Shown: positions 19,801 through 29,342 of the stretch, in pieces
How the letters are laid out: the number at the start of each line of letters is the position of its first letter
Position numbering within the stretch: position 1 is the first letter of the stretch
Source: Duganella sp. Root336D2
GTDB taxonomy: Bacteria; Pseudomonadota; Gammaproteobacteria; Burkholderiales; Burkholderiaceae_D
Assembly (NCBI RefSeq): GCF_001425005.1
Contig: NZ_LMDB01000001.1
Location: forward strand, 64,393 to 128,392
DNA: 64,000 nucleotides
Direction: 5' to 3'
The notes under the pieces: model-generated
Databases searched by the model: none
Seen by the model: only the letters and a program-made list of their open reading frames with translations
Told to the model about the DNA's origin: nothing
Translations under genes and position numbers: made by a program

Positions 19801-20600
19801 CCGACCCGTATGCGCTGACGGGGGCACGCCGCCACTGGCGCGTGCTGTACGCCGATCCCAAGCCGCACCTGCATGACGACGTGGTGCAGCTGGCGGCGCG
19901 CTGGGGCTGGCGTTGCGACACGGTCGACTCGGCGGCCGGCATCGTGGCCGCACTGGCGCGCGCCAACTACGACCTGCTGGTCTATGACAGCAGCCTGGCC
20001 GGCACCGCCCGCAGCGCCAATGTGCCGCAGCGGATCTGCCTGCGCGGCGGAGCGCAGGCCGCTGCCGGCGGCACGGGGCGGGACCCCGAACTATTGCGGC
20101 CGCTGACCCGTTCGGCCCTGTTCCACGCCTTGCACGCCGCGCCAGATAAAGCGGGTTCCCAGCCCAGCCCGGCGCCCGCGGGGCACGGCGCCTTCAGCAA
20201 CGGCAGCAAGGCACTGGAGGGGCTATCGATCCTGCTGGCCGAGGACAATGCGCTCAACCAGCTGGTCGCACGCAGCATGCTTGAGGCGGTCGGCGCCAGC
20301 GTCCATATCGCTGAAAACGGTGCCCAGGCGCTCGATTTCCTGCGCAGCGGCCAGCAGCCGGTCGACCTGGTCTTGATGGATGTGCAAATGCCGGTGATGG
20401 ACGGCTTCAGTGCAACCCAGGCCATTCGCAAGGAGTTGGGACTGGACCTGCCGGTACTTGCCATGAGCGCCGGCGTCACCCTTGGCGAGCGTGCCGAATG
20501 CGATGCCGTCGGCATGAATGGTTTCGTCGCCAAACCGGTCGATGGAGATGACTTAATTGCAACAATTTTACAATTTGTTCACGGCAAGGTACGCAATTGA
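16809..20600 (+). CDS. MASE1-CHASE-PAS hybrid sensor histidine kinase
   Basis: 1263 residues. An eight-helix MASE1 membrane domain spans about 1-300 and a periplasmic CHASE domain about 335-530 (ESLLRAGTALFDASRSVERD). A membrane helix near 590 is followed by a PAS domain at about 635-750. HisKA has the phospho-acceptor His778 in SHELRTPLN; HATPase motifs are NLVSNALKF, DTGIGIS and GGTGLGLAIS. A first receiver-like region (about 1010-1105) lacks the usual Asp motif, and a full receiver domain carries Asp1191 in LMDVQMPVMDG. It is a membrane sensor that can phosphorylate its own receiver; no HPt protein is adjacent. The downstream gene starts 61 bp later behind its own promoter-like TATAAT. Confidence 0.94.
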   Translation: MPYRLRTLTVLLLAAGAYYLLARLGLMLALAQSNASPIWPPSGFALVLLLRFGRQLWPAIIAGAFLANLAVFHNNNVASLPVLLTVSLTIALGNTAEALLAHGLLRHLGIAGIALQRQREVYKFGGVAAAAALASAVVGVLSLVLSGIIPPALTWQVAATWWTGDFLGLLLLAPLAMAIPARPAWPQWLPGQLVFLATLLLATLAVFLSDSHLAAAQFLPYCLLFFLGLAAVNRWRDMVRIALAVISGIAIPATVMDHGPFVSGVLHHSLLSLSTYLAISSILAWVLATEEDPGLAESYVWTPILILLACMSLTVGAWGWITYDTEARTSERFQRAADNVRETVRLRMEGYESLLRAGTALFDASRSVERDEWTQFIAGLDVTTQYPGVLGVGFARFAPAGAVAALNKELRVWPEGDRDLHAAVVYLEPRSHRNEAALGYDMMSEPTRRDAMVAAMQSGKLTASGPITLVQEIAGPKQAGFLMFNPVYHNNAAGHRELHGFVYIPFRMGDLMEGIFGNGLREVRLDVYFQDTKGQLMYTSARSGTGQSFTRLSSLQYVPVGDNGQSWALNVHPTALFDASVDQGKSFLVLVMGTLISLLFFGASRNLVHERIAALRAKDQSARQLEQQTASLEESEARFKLLTSHIRNHAIVLLDPAGTITTWNDGAEKLFGYQAAEIVGQPLRVLSTESHATRSMALALEHGQYESTSLRRRRDGSTFLGLKQLFPVHDEPGNCIGFAMIMRDVTAEKAAEKELNDAKTQAESASAAKSAFVANISHELRTPLNAVLGVSQILARTPLNAEQRQYLGMVSGAGRSLLALLNDVLDFSKIEANKLELADDDFLVEDVLCALGAVMAMTSADKGLALSLCVEAEVPVSLHGDVQRVQQVLLNLVSNALKFTDSGTVSVHASRDPSEPGMLRWDVSDTGIGISPDQIQRLFTPFSQADASMARRYGGTGLGLAISQRLAQMMGGTIEVSSTAGRGTTFTFLMPLREGDLPDPYALTGARRHWRVLYADPKPHLHDDVVQLAARWGWRCDTVDSAAGIVAALARANYDLLVYDSSLAGTARSANVPQRICLRGGAQAAAGGTGRDPELLRPLTRSALFHALHAAPDKAGSQPSPAPAGHGAFSNGSKALEGLSILLAEDNALNQLVARSMLEAVGASVHIAENGAQALDFLRSGQQPVDLVLMDVQMPVMDGFSATQAIRKELGLDLPVLAMSAGVTLGERAECDAVGMNGFVAKPVDGDDLIATILQFVHGKVRN

Positions 20601-20624
20601 AATCTCACGAATTGCCACAAACGC

Positions 20625-20630
20625 TATAAT
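20625..20630 (+). promoter_or_regulatory. Candidate -10 element (TATAAT)
   Basis: A perfect TATAAT lies 32 bp before the start of the small barrel-like protein gene. No good -35 is found 16-18 bp upstream; the nearest TTGAAA is 22 bp away. It suggests separate expression of that gene and the overlapping phosphodiesterase from the upstream kinase gene. Confidence 0.35.
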
Positions 20631-20661
20631 TCACCCGCAGTCATTAAATTTTTGGAAATAA

Positions 20662-21141
20662 ATGAAAAAGCTTTTGATCGGGGCTACTTTTGCTGCCCTG
20701 TCGCTGCCGGCGTTTGCCGACACCTTTTCCGCGATTGAAAACCAGCCCTTATCCGAACTTTGGGTAAATCCGGGTTTCTACTCCTATCACTTCCAGCGCG
20801 ACAAAGGTTTCGACGACACCAATCCCGGATTCGGCGCCGAATACCGCTTTTCCACCGTTGCTTCCCTCACTGCCGGCCGCTTCCACAACAGCGACCGCCA
20901 GATGTCGAATTACGCCGGCGTCTACTACCAGCCCTGGGCCATCGGCCCGGTGCGCCTGGGCGCGGTGGTCGGCGGCTTTAATGGCTACCCGAAAATGCGC
21001 GATGGCGGATGGTTCCTCGCGGCGATTCCAGTTGTCAGCGTGGAATACCAACGCGTCGGCGTTAACTTTGCTATCGTACCTACATACAAGGAACGTCTGC
21101 ATGGTGCCTTATCCGTGCAGCTCAAGTTCAAACTGCTGTGA
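20662..21141 (+). CDS. Small outer-membrane beta-barrel-like protein, possibly PagP-like
   Basis: 159 residues with a clear Sec signal peptide (cleavage after AFA at about residue 19). The rest is made of alternating aromatic/polar strands ending in a C-terminal Leu-rich strand (VQLKFKLL), as in eight-strand outer-membrane barrels. Strand order and the motifs YSYHFQRDK and RFHNSDRQMSNYAG recall the lipid A palmitoyltransferase PagP, which uses His, Asp and Ser in similar places. The match is weak and the catalytic Asp-Ser order is not clearly kept, so this is a hypothesis. Its stop codon overlaps a possible GTG start of the next gene. Confidence 0.7.
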   Translation: MKKLLIGATFAALSLPAFADTFSAIENQPLSELWVNPGFYSYHFQRDKGFDDTNPGFGAEYRFSTVASLTAGRFHNSDRQMSNYAGVYYQPWAIGPVRLGAVVGGFNGYPKMRDGGWFLAAIPVVSVEYQRVGVNFAIVPTYKERLHGALSVQLKFKLL

Positions 21142-21146
21142 TTGAC

Positions 21147-23396
21147 ATGAACAAGCGCGCATCCATTGAACACTTGCAATCCAGCCCGCTCGAGGAATTG
21201 CAGCGACTGGCTGGTTTTGTGTGCGGAAAGCCGGTGCCGGCCGAGGCACTGGCGGATGAAGCGCTCTTGTTCTCCTATTTGCCGGAAAATTATTCGGACG
21301 AGCAGCACAGCGCGCTGGCCGACCTGGCCGCCTGCGTGCGTACCCAGCAAAGCCTGCGCCAGGGCCTGGACCGCGCCCGGGGTTTCCTGGCCGGTTTTGC
21401 AGAGCATGCTCCGGCGCCGCTGTGGATCAAGGACGCCGCCGGCGATTACGTCATGGGCAGCGGCTTCGAGTACCAGGACGGTACTGCCCTGGAAAACCCG
21501 GACGTCACCAAGACCATGGAGACCACGGACGAAGGCAAGCGCCACTGGCTGGTGCACAAGTTCCCGATCAATGTGAATGGCGAGTCCTTCACCGGCGGTT
21601 CCGCGATCGACGTCACCACTGAGGTGGAAAAAGAACGGGCCCTGATCCGCCATGACAATTTCTATGTGCTGCTGTCGCGCCTGAGCGCCCTGATTCCCCG
21701 CTCGCGCACGCTGGAACAGCTCTGCCTCGACGCCTGCCGCCTCGCAGCGCACCAGCCCAGCCTGGACTGCGCCGCCATCAGCCGCAGCGCCGAAGACGGC
21801 ACGCTGTACCTGTTCGCTTCGGCCAGCCGTGAAGGCCAGGAGCGCCACTGGAGCGTGGGCGAAGCCCCGCCGGACTGGCTGGCAGCCGAACTGGCGGCCC
21901 ATGTGCTGTCCACCGGCCGGGTGCAATCGGGTTCGCGCAAGGGCCACGAAATCGCTTCCTGCATGGCGGTGCCGCTGTTCGTCAATAACCAGCCCTGGGG
22001 TGTGGCGACCTTCTATTCGCGCCGCGAACAGCATTTCGACGCCTTCTACCGCGAGCGCGCCGGCGAGCTGAGCAACGAGCTGAGCTACGGCATCGAGCGC
22101 CTGGTCAATGCCCAGGAGATGCATCGGCTGGCGCGCACCAATGTGTTGTCCGGCCTGCCAAGCCGCCTGCAGTTTGAGGAAGAAATTGCCGCCCTGGCCG
22201 CTTCCGACGCGCGCGGCACGGTCCTGCAGATCAACATCAACCGCTTCGACGAAATCAGCTCCGCCTACGGCAATGCCGCCGCCGTCGGCCTGATGCGCCA
22301 TATTGCCCAGCGCCTGCGCTCGGTGGTGGCGGAAAGCATGCTGTTGGCCCACGTCGGTGTCGGCCGCTTTGCGGTGTTCCTGCCGGCACACGGCACCCAG
22401 ACAGCGGCCGAGTTCATACAGGAAACGGCGGTGCCGATGCTGCAAGGGGCGTACCAGGTCAAGGAGCACAAGATCTGGTGCGCCATCAACGCCGGCGCCG
22501 CGGCACTGCCGGACGATGGCACCACCGCCGATGAACTGCTGGTGAAATCCTGGGATGCGCTGTCGGCAGCGCGCGACCTTGACCTGCGCTTCGGCCAGTA
22601 CGACCGCGCCGCCGACCGCGTCGTGGCACGCCAGATCAGCCTTGAGGTGGAGTTGCGCGAAGCATTGGAGCGCCAGGAGTTCGTCAACTTCTACCAGCCG
22701 AAGATCGACCTGCGCACCGGCAAGCTGACCGGCGCCGAAGCGCTGGTACGCTGGCGCCATCCAGTGCGCGGTCTGGTGCCGCCGTCTGAATTCGTGCCGG
22801 AACTGGAGCGCAGCGGCCTGGTGATCGCTGTCGGGCGCCAGGTGATGCAGCGCGCCATGCAGGATTGGCGCGCCTGGTACGATGCGGGCCTGCAGCCGCC
22901 GCAGATTGCCGTCAACGTCGCGCCGGCCCAGTTCCGCTGCGATTCCCTGGTCAACGATATCGAGCACGCCCTGCACACGGCCGGCGCCGACAACAAGCCG
23001 CTGTCGATTGAAATCACGGAAAGCTCGCTGGTGTCCGACCATGACCGCGTGGTTGAAATCCTGAGCAAGGTGCGGGCGCTGGACGTGCCGGTGGCGATCG
23101 ACGATTTCGGCACCGGCTATTCCTCGCTGTCCTACCTGGTCAGCCTGCCGGTGGACGTGATGAAGATCGACCGTTCCTTTGTCACCCGCATGTCGCAGGA
23201 TGCCGGCTATATGGGCCTGGTCAGCACGGTGGTGTCCCTGGCGCACAACCTTGACCTCAAGGTTGTAGCCGAAGGGATCGAGACAGAAGAAGAAGCCAAG
23301 CTGCTCAAGCTGCTGCGCTGCGAACAGGGACAGGGCTACCTGTATGGCCACCCTGTCCCGGCCGATGAATTCGCGGCCTTGCTCGAACCGGCTTAG
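21147..23396 (+). CDS. PAS-GAF-(degenerate GGDEF)-EAL cyclic-di-GMP phosphodiesterase
   Basis: About 749 residues. A PAS-like region (WIKDAAGDYVMGSGFEYQDG) is followed by a GAF domain (CLDACRLAAHQPSLDCAAIS). The GGDEF-like domain has VGVGRF where the GG(D/E)EF active site should be, so it should not make c-di-GMP. The EAL domain is complete: EALVRWRHP, NVAPAQF, EITESSLV, DDFGTGYSSLSYL, KIDRSF and VVAEGIET. It should hydrolyse c-di-GMP in the cytosol under control of the N-terminal sensors. The ATG at 21147 follows the stop of the upstream gene by five bases; an in-frame GTG at 21138 overlaps that stop. Either way translation is likely coupled to the barrel-like protein. Confidence 0.92.
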   Translation: MNKRASIEHLQSSPLEELQRLAGFVCGKPVPAEALADEALLFSYLPENYSDEQHSALADLAACVRTQQSLRQGLDRARGFLAGFAEHAPAPLWIKDAAGDYVMGSGFEYQDGTALENPDVTKTMETTDEGKRHWLVHKFPINVNGESFTGGSAIDVTTEVEKERALIRHDNFYVLLSRLSALIPRSRTLEQLCLDACRLAAHQPSLDCAAISRSAEDGTLYLFASASREGQERHWSVGEAPPDWLAAELAAHVLSTGRVQSGSRKGHEIASCMAVPLFVNNQPWGVATFYSRREQHFDAFYRERAGELSNELSYGIERLVNAQEMHRLARTNVLSGLPSRLQFEEEIAALAASDARGTVLQININRFDEISSAYGNAAAVGLMRHIAQRLRSVVAESMLLAHVGVGRFAVFLPAHGTQTAAEFIQETAVPMLQGAYQVKEHKIWCAINAGAAALPDDGTTADELLVKSWDALSAARDLDLRFGQYDRAADRVVARQISLEVELREALERQEFVNFYQPKIDLRTGKLTGAEALVRWRHPVRGLVPPSEFVPELERSGLVIAVGRQVMQRAMQDWRAWYDAGLQPPQIAVNVAPAQFRCDSLVNDIEHALHTAGADNKPLSIEITESSLVSDHDRVVEILSKVRALDVPVAIDDFGTGYSSLSYLVSLPVDVMKIDRSFVTRMSQDAGYMGLVSTVVSLAHNLDLKVVAEGIETEEEAKLLKLLRCEQGQGYLYGHPVPADEFAALLEPA

Positions 23397-23415
23397 TACC
23401 CGGTTTAGTACCCGG
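23392..23415 (+). repeat. 12-bp tandem duplication at the EAL gene stop codon
   Basis: The block (C/T)TTAGTACCCGG occurs twice in a row, the first copy containing the TAG stop of the phosphodiesterase gene. It lies in the 20-bp gap between that gene and the convergent EF-G gene. Probably a small slippage duplication. Confidence 0.75.
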
Positions 23416-23416
23416 C

Positions 23417-25531
<2,115 letters not shown>

Positions 25532-25615
25532 CACAATCTCCTTGAACGATGCCTTGTGGGCATCTTCGATTCTATCAGTAACAGGAGAGCGAAGATTGGG
25601 CGGCTCAGCAATAAA

Positions 25616-26206
25616 TCAAGGGAATGCTTTCGCCTTTATCATCGCACTCGCGCGCGCGAAATTTCCGGCACCAAGATGATGCAGGGTATGCAGGTCGGCA
25701 TTGTCCTCGCGGAACGACCAATGCCCGTTAGAAAAAACACGTTCGTCGGCTGCGGCTGCCACCACTTCAGCGAAGCAGGTATCGTAAGCATTTTCGGTAT
25801 GGTGCTCGGGGATCAGGCGGCATTCGAGCCACGCCACGCAGCCTGAGGCAAGCAGCGGCACACCAGTCGCCGCTCCGGCCCGAAACACGATGCCGAAACG
25901 GTCGAACTTGTCGCCTTCACGGCCGCTCGCGGTGCCGACGGCATAGGTCAGGTCGGCTGCTGCCGCACCGGGAATGCAGACTGCGAACACGCCGCTGGCC
26001 GCGATCAGCTCGCGGCTGAAGGTGTTTTTGTCGATCACGATGGCGATGCGCGGCGGCGTGAATTCTACCGGCATCGACCAGGCGGCTGCCATGATATTGC
26101 GGCGTCCTGCATGGGCGCTGGTGACAAGGACGGTCGGGCCGTGGTTGAGCAGGCGGCTGGCGTGCTCCAGGGCGACCGGCTTGAAGTATTCAAATTGCTG
26201 GGTCAT
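25616..26206 (-). CDS. Flavin reductase-like domain protein
   Basis: 196 residues from the ATG at 26206; an upstream in-frame ATG at 26245 would add 13 residues of poor character. Motifs such as GPTVLVTSAHAGRRNIMAAA and PPRIAIVIDKNTFSRELI fit the FMN-binding split-barrel flavin reductase family (DIM6/NTAB-like). It lies downstream of the aldose epimerase-like gene in the same direction, with 39 bp between. The physiological partner is unknown. Confidence 0.85.
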   Translation of the reverse strand: MTQQFEYFKPVALEHASRLLNHGPTVLVTSAHAGRRNIMAAAWSMPVEFTPPRIAIVIDKNTFSRELIAASGVFAVCIPGAAAADLTYAVGTASGREGDKFDRFGIVFRAGAATGVPLLASGCVAWLECRLIPEHHTENAYDTCFAEVVAAAADERVFSNGHWSFREDNADLHTLHHLGAGNFARASAMIKAKAFP

Positions 26207-26245
26207 CGCCCATTCTAGCGCCGCAGCGGATTCCCTGCAGGCCAC

Positions 26246-27172
26246 TCAGCGCCAGCGGTCCATCACATAGCGGGTGCCGGCACTGTAGGGCGCGCCGGGG
26301 TGGCAGATTGTATCCGTGAAATGCAGCGGCATCAGGCACAAGCCGGCGTGGCTGATGAAGTCGCGTCCTTTGCCCGCGAGCGTACCGTCAAGCCGGTTGC
26401 CGCTATACAGGTGCAAGCCTGGGCAATCGGTATATATGTCCATCTGGCGGCCGGACCCCGGGTCGGCCAGGCAAACTTTCGGGCCGGCGCCGCCCGCCAG
26501 CACGAAATCATGGTCGTAGCCGCCGGCCAGGTCGAGTTGCGGGTCGGGCTGCGCCAAACCTTCGCCGACACTGCGCTTGAGACGGAAGTCGAAAGGCCCA
26601 CCAGCAACGTCCCGCAATTCTCCAGCCAGCGACGGGTCCGGCCGGAGCCGCAGGTAGTGGGCGGCATCGATGCACAGTTCATGCCCGAGGGTCGTGCCCT
26701 CGCCGGCCAGGTTGAAATAGTTATGCTGGCTGATGGCCACCGGCGTGGGCTGGTCGCATAGCGCCTGGTAGCAGCAGCGCATCTCACCGGCCACACTCAG
26801 CTCATAGGCCACCATCAGCAGCAGGTTGCCGGGATAGCCCTCATCGCCATCGCGGCTGAGGCGCCACAGGGTCAGGCGCGCCACCTCATTATCGCTGCTG
26901 GCACGCCCCTGCCAGCAGCGCTTGTGCAAGCCACGCCGTCCGACCAGCGCGCCGAAGCGGGCCGTGTCGCGCTCGTAGTCGAGCAAGGTGTCGAAGCCCA
27001 GCACGAAATCCACCGGTGCGCCGTGACGGCCAAGCGCCCGCCAGCTGCGGATAATGCAGCCATAGTCGAGGACCGACAGCAGCATCCCCTGCCCGTTATC
27101 GAGCGTAAATTCCATGACCGGTTCGCCATTGGCCAGTTCTCCGAACAGGCGGCTGTCGACCTGCGGTTTCAT
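26246..27172 (-). CDS. Aldose 1-epimerase family protein
   Basis: 308 residues with galactose mutarotase landmarks: VLDYGCIIRSWRALGRHG at the N-terminus, the histidine-bearing AISQHNYFNLAGEGT and the GGYDHDFVLAG motif. The enzyme would interconvert alpha and beta anomers of an aldose in the cytosol. Its start overlaps the end of the KDPGal aldolase gene by four bases (ATGA), so the two are translationally coupled and the sugar is likely galactose-type. Confidence 0.88.
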   Translation of the reverse strand: MKPQVDSRLFGELANGEPVMEFTLDNGQGMLLSVLDYGCIIRSWRALGRHGAPVDFVLGFDTLLDYERDTARFGALVGRRGLHKRCWQGRASSDNEVARLTLWRLSRDGDEGYPGNLLLMVAYELSVAGEMRCCYQALCDQPTPVAISQHNYFNLAGEGTTLGHELCIDAAHYLRLRPDPSLAGELRDVAGGPFDFRLKRSVGEGLAQPDPQLDLAGGYDHDFVLAGGAGPKVCLADPGSGRQMDIYTDCPGLHLYSGNRLDGTLAGKGRDFISHAGLCLMPLHFTDTICHPGAPYSAGTRYVMDRWR

Positions 27173-27786
27173 CGGGCGCGCCAGGCGGCGACCAGTTCGC
27201 TTGCCCTGGACTCCAGTTCGGGTAAGGTGATGCCAGGCTCATACAGGCGCCCGCCAATGCCGAAGCCATCGGCGCCTGCACGCAACCATTCATGCAAGTT
27301 GCCCGCACTCACGCCACCGACCGGCCATACCCTTGCCGAGGGCGGCAACACCGTCTTCACGGTACGCAGGCCGATCGGCCCCAGCGTCTCAGCCGGAAAC
27401 CATTTGATCGCGTCAGCACCGGCTGCCAGTGCCGCCAGCGCTTCGGTCGGGGTGGCTACGCCTGGCATGGTCAGCATTCCCAGCTCGCGTGCGCGTGCCA
27501 CGACCGCCGGGTCAAAATTGGGCGCGACCATGATGCGGCCGCCGGCAGCGTGCACCGCGTCTACCTGGGCAACGGACGTCATGGTGCCGCCGCCGACCAG
27601 GGCATCACTTGGTTTGATGCTATCCAGCAGCCGGATGCACTCCAGCGCACCCGGACGGTTCAGCGGCACCTCCAGCAGCCGGAATCCGCTGTAGAACAGG
27701 GCTGCCGCAACAGCGGGGGCCTCCGCTTCCGTTAACCCGCGCAGGATCGCCATCAGCGGTGGCTGGAATTGGTCGATTGGGCTCAT
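27169..27786 (-). CDS. dgoA: 2-dehydro-3-deoxy-6-phosphogalactonate aldolase
   Basis: 205 residues, the usual size for KDPG/KDPGal aldolases. The Schiff-base lysine is Lys128 in ADAIKWFPAE; other motifs are MAILRGLTEAEA, LEVPLNRP, VGGGTM and VWPVGGVSAGN. The ILRG start and EVPLNRP favour the DgoA branch, which splits 2-keto-3-deoxy-6-phosphogalactonate into pyruvate and glyceraldehyde 3-phosphate in D-galactonate breakdown. The kinase (DgoK) and dehydratase (DgoD) are not in this window. Its ATG overlaps by one base (TGATG) the stop of a gene remnant upstream. Confidence 0.9.
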   Translation of the reverse strand: MSPIDQFQPPLMAILRGLTEAEAPAVAAALFYSGFRLLEVPLNRPGALECIRLLDSIKPSDALVGGGTMTSVAQVDAVHAAGGRIMVAPNFDPAVVARARELGMLTMPGVATPTEALAALAAGADAIKWFPAETLGPIGLRTVKTVLPPSARVWPVGGVSAGNLHEWLRAGADGFGIGGRLYEPGITLPELESRASELVAAWRAR

Positions 27787-27982
27787 CAGATCGCCTCCAT
27801 GAAGCGCGCCAGCGCCGCGTAATATACTTGGTCGGATCGATCAACCCGGTCCCATAGCCGAGCATTTACGCAACTTCGCGGTATGGCGCGCCCGGCTCCT
27901 GCGACGCGATCAGGTGCAGCACCGGTAGAGAAATGGCGGCTGGCGCCGCCAGTGCCGGGCCCGTTGTTGTTCGATGGGCCAT
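27786..27982 (-). pseudogene. Remnant of a gene once coupled to dgoA
   Basis: On the minus strand a protein-like stretch begins at an ATG at 27982 and reads VLHLIASQEPGAPYREVA, then meets a stop (27866-27868). A following part reads LGYGTGLIDPTK and would continue as YYAALARFMEAI to a TGA overlapping the dgoA start, if two extra bases were removed. The preserved TGATG junction shows a former reading frame. I do not recognise the family, so no product is assigned. It might be the tail of a sugar-acid catabolic enzyme given its place. Confidence 0.5.
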
Positions 27983-28030
27983 CGTAGCAGCGCGGCTGGC
28001 GCGGCGTGCTTACGATACGCGCTGGAAAAA

Positions 28031-28228
28031 CTATCGCGGTGCACCGCCCAGCACCCGGGCCGGCAGCATCACGATGGCGCGCAGCAGTCCGAACACCGCA
28101 TCAACGCCAATGCCGAGCAGGCGGAATGGCAGCAGCAGGAGCCAGACGATGGGATACAGGACCAGGGCGAGCAAGGCCAATGGCCAGCACAGGAACAACA
28201 ACAACAGCCATAAGATGAAGCCGAACAT
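28031..28228 (-). CDS. Small two-helix membrane protein
   Basis: 65 residues starting MFGFILWLLLLFLCWPLALL, with two hydrophobic helices (about 2-33 and 36-58) and a short positively charged tail. The ATG at 28228 has a GGAGG box seven bases before it, better than an upstream start at 28285. No family recognised. The orientation follows the inside-positive rule if the C-terminus is cytosolic. Confidence 0.65.
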   Translation of the reverse strand: MFGFILWLLLLFLCWPLALLALVLYPIVWLLLLPFRLLGIGVDAVFGLLRAIVMLPARVLGGAPR

Positions 28229-28336
28229 CCCAGTACCTCCGATTGAAGTTGAGGCAACTGTATAGCGGACGTCCGGCCCGGACAACGGTCATGCGACCAG
28301 TTGCAGTTTAGGCCGACAGATCGCGAAAAACCGGGA

Positions 28337-29314
28337 TCAAGCTGCAAAGGCCGGCAAAGCTGCCGTGTCCCGCAGCAGCACGGCGCGCATATTGGCTTGC
28401 AGGGACTGGATCTGGCCGCCGGCGCGATACGCAAAGCTTACCTGCAGCGTTTCCCCGGCGCGCAACTGGACTGGCTCCGCAAGCGGCAAGGTCATGTAGT
28501 GGTTCAGCCAGTCGATGGTGCTGTTACGCTCCGGCACCACGGCCAGGATGTTCTTGGTGATGAAGCGCAGTGCGTTGAGCTGGCCGTCGCGCTCGGCGGT
28601 AAACTGGCCTTCCCAGCGATACAGCATGTCGTTGGGCTGGGTGAAGTCGATCAGGGAATAGACCTGGGGCTGCGACAGCTCTACCGTCCCATTCTGGATC
28701 TGGCCCGGCTGCTGGAATTGCACGATCGGGGCAATGAAGCCATCGAAATCGTATTCCTGCTGTACCGGCTGCACCGCCATCAGGACCGCTTCCGGCATGA
28801 AAATGGGCAGCGGGCCGCCAAAACGCTCCAGGTAACGCTGCTTGAAGTGTTCGATGACTTCCACCTGCTTCTCGCGCAGCATGGCGACGTGGATCATTTC
28901 GCAGATCACGAGGTCGACCGGTTCCGGCGGCAGGTACTCGAAGGCGTCGGCATGCACTACTTCGACCCGCTCGCCGTTCTTGTTGATGGCCAGGAATTTG
29001 CGCGCTTCCTGCACCATATCCGGGTTGAACTCCACGCAATACACCTTGCCTGCCTTCTGCGCGGCGAAGAAGGACAGCACGCCAGTGCCGCCGCCGAGTT
29101 CCAATACCTTCATGCCAGGCTTGACCACGAAATCGATGGCCGCCTTGAAGTTGTGCATGCGGTTGGCATCCATCAGCATATTGTGATGGTAATGCACAGG
29201 GATGAACTGGCCCAGGTAGCAGCTTTCGATTTCGCGTTCGTTCAGCATGGCAGTGGCGCGGGTGCGCGGTGGGTTTTCGACAATAGGATTGTCGCCCCAA
29301 GCACGCTTGGCCAT
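28337..29314 (-). CDS. Class I SAM-dependent methyltransferase, arginine methyltransferase-like fold
   Basis: About 325 residues. Motif I is VLELGGGTGVLSFFAA, the acidic loop after strand beta-2 is CVEFNPDM, and motif II/III has VDLVICEMI, like the Glu-containing loop of protein arginine methyltransferases. A C-terminal beta-sandwich-like half (residues about 190-320) also fits that group. The GTG at 29320 is two codons before the chosen ATG. The gene lies 28 bp downstream of the ankyrin gene, same strand. Substrate unknown. Confidence 0.82.
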   Translation of the reverse strand: MAKRAWGDNPIVENPPRTRATAMLNEREIESCYLGQFIPVHYHHNMLMDANRMHNFKAAIDFVVKPGMKVLELGGGTGVLSFFAAQKAGKVYCVEFNPDMVQEARKFLAINKNGERVEVVHADAFEYLPPEPVDLVICEMIHVAMLREKQVEVIEHFKQRYLERFGGPLPIFMPEAVLMAVQPVQQEYDFDGFIAPIVQFQQPGQIQNGTVELSQPQVYSLIDFTQPNDMLYRWEGQFTAERDGQLNALRFITKNILAVVPERNSTIDWLNHYMTLPLAEPVQLRAGETLQVSFAYRAGGQIQSLQANMRAVLLRDTAALPAFAA

Positions 29315-29342
29315 TTGCACGATATGAAAGGGAAATACCGCC

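Noticed and set aside
17439-19874. Long minus-strand frame opposite the MASE1 kinase
   Set aside because: Antisense of a clear multidomain kinase; no domain in its own translation.
20985-23351. Long minus-strand frame opposite the EAL gene
   Set aside because: Low-complexity translation without motifs, fully covered by the barrel-like and EAL genes on the plus strand.
27933-28265. Plus-strand frame of 110 codons
   Set aside because: It is antisense to the small two-helix membrane protein, which has a strong GGAGG site, and its translation is low complexity.
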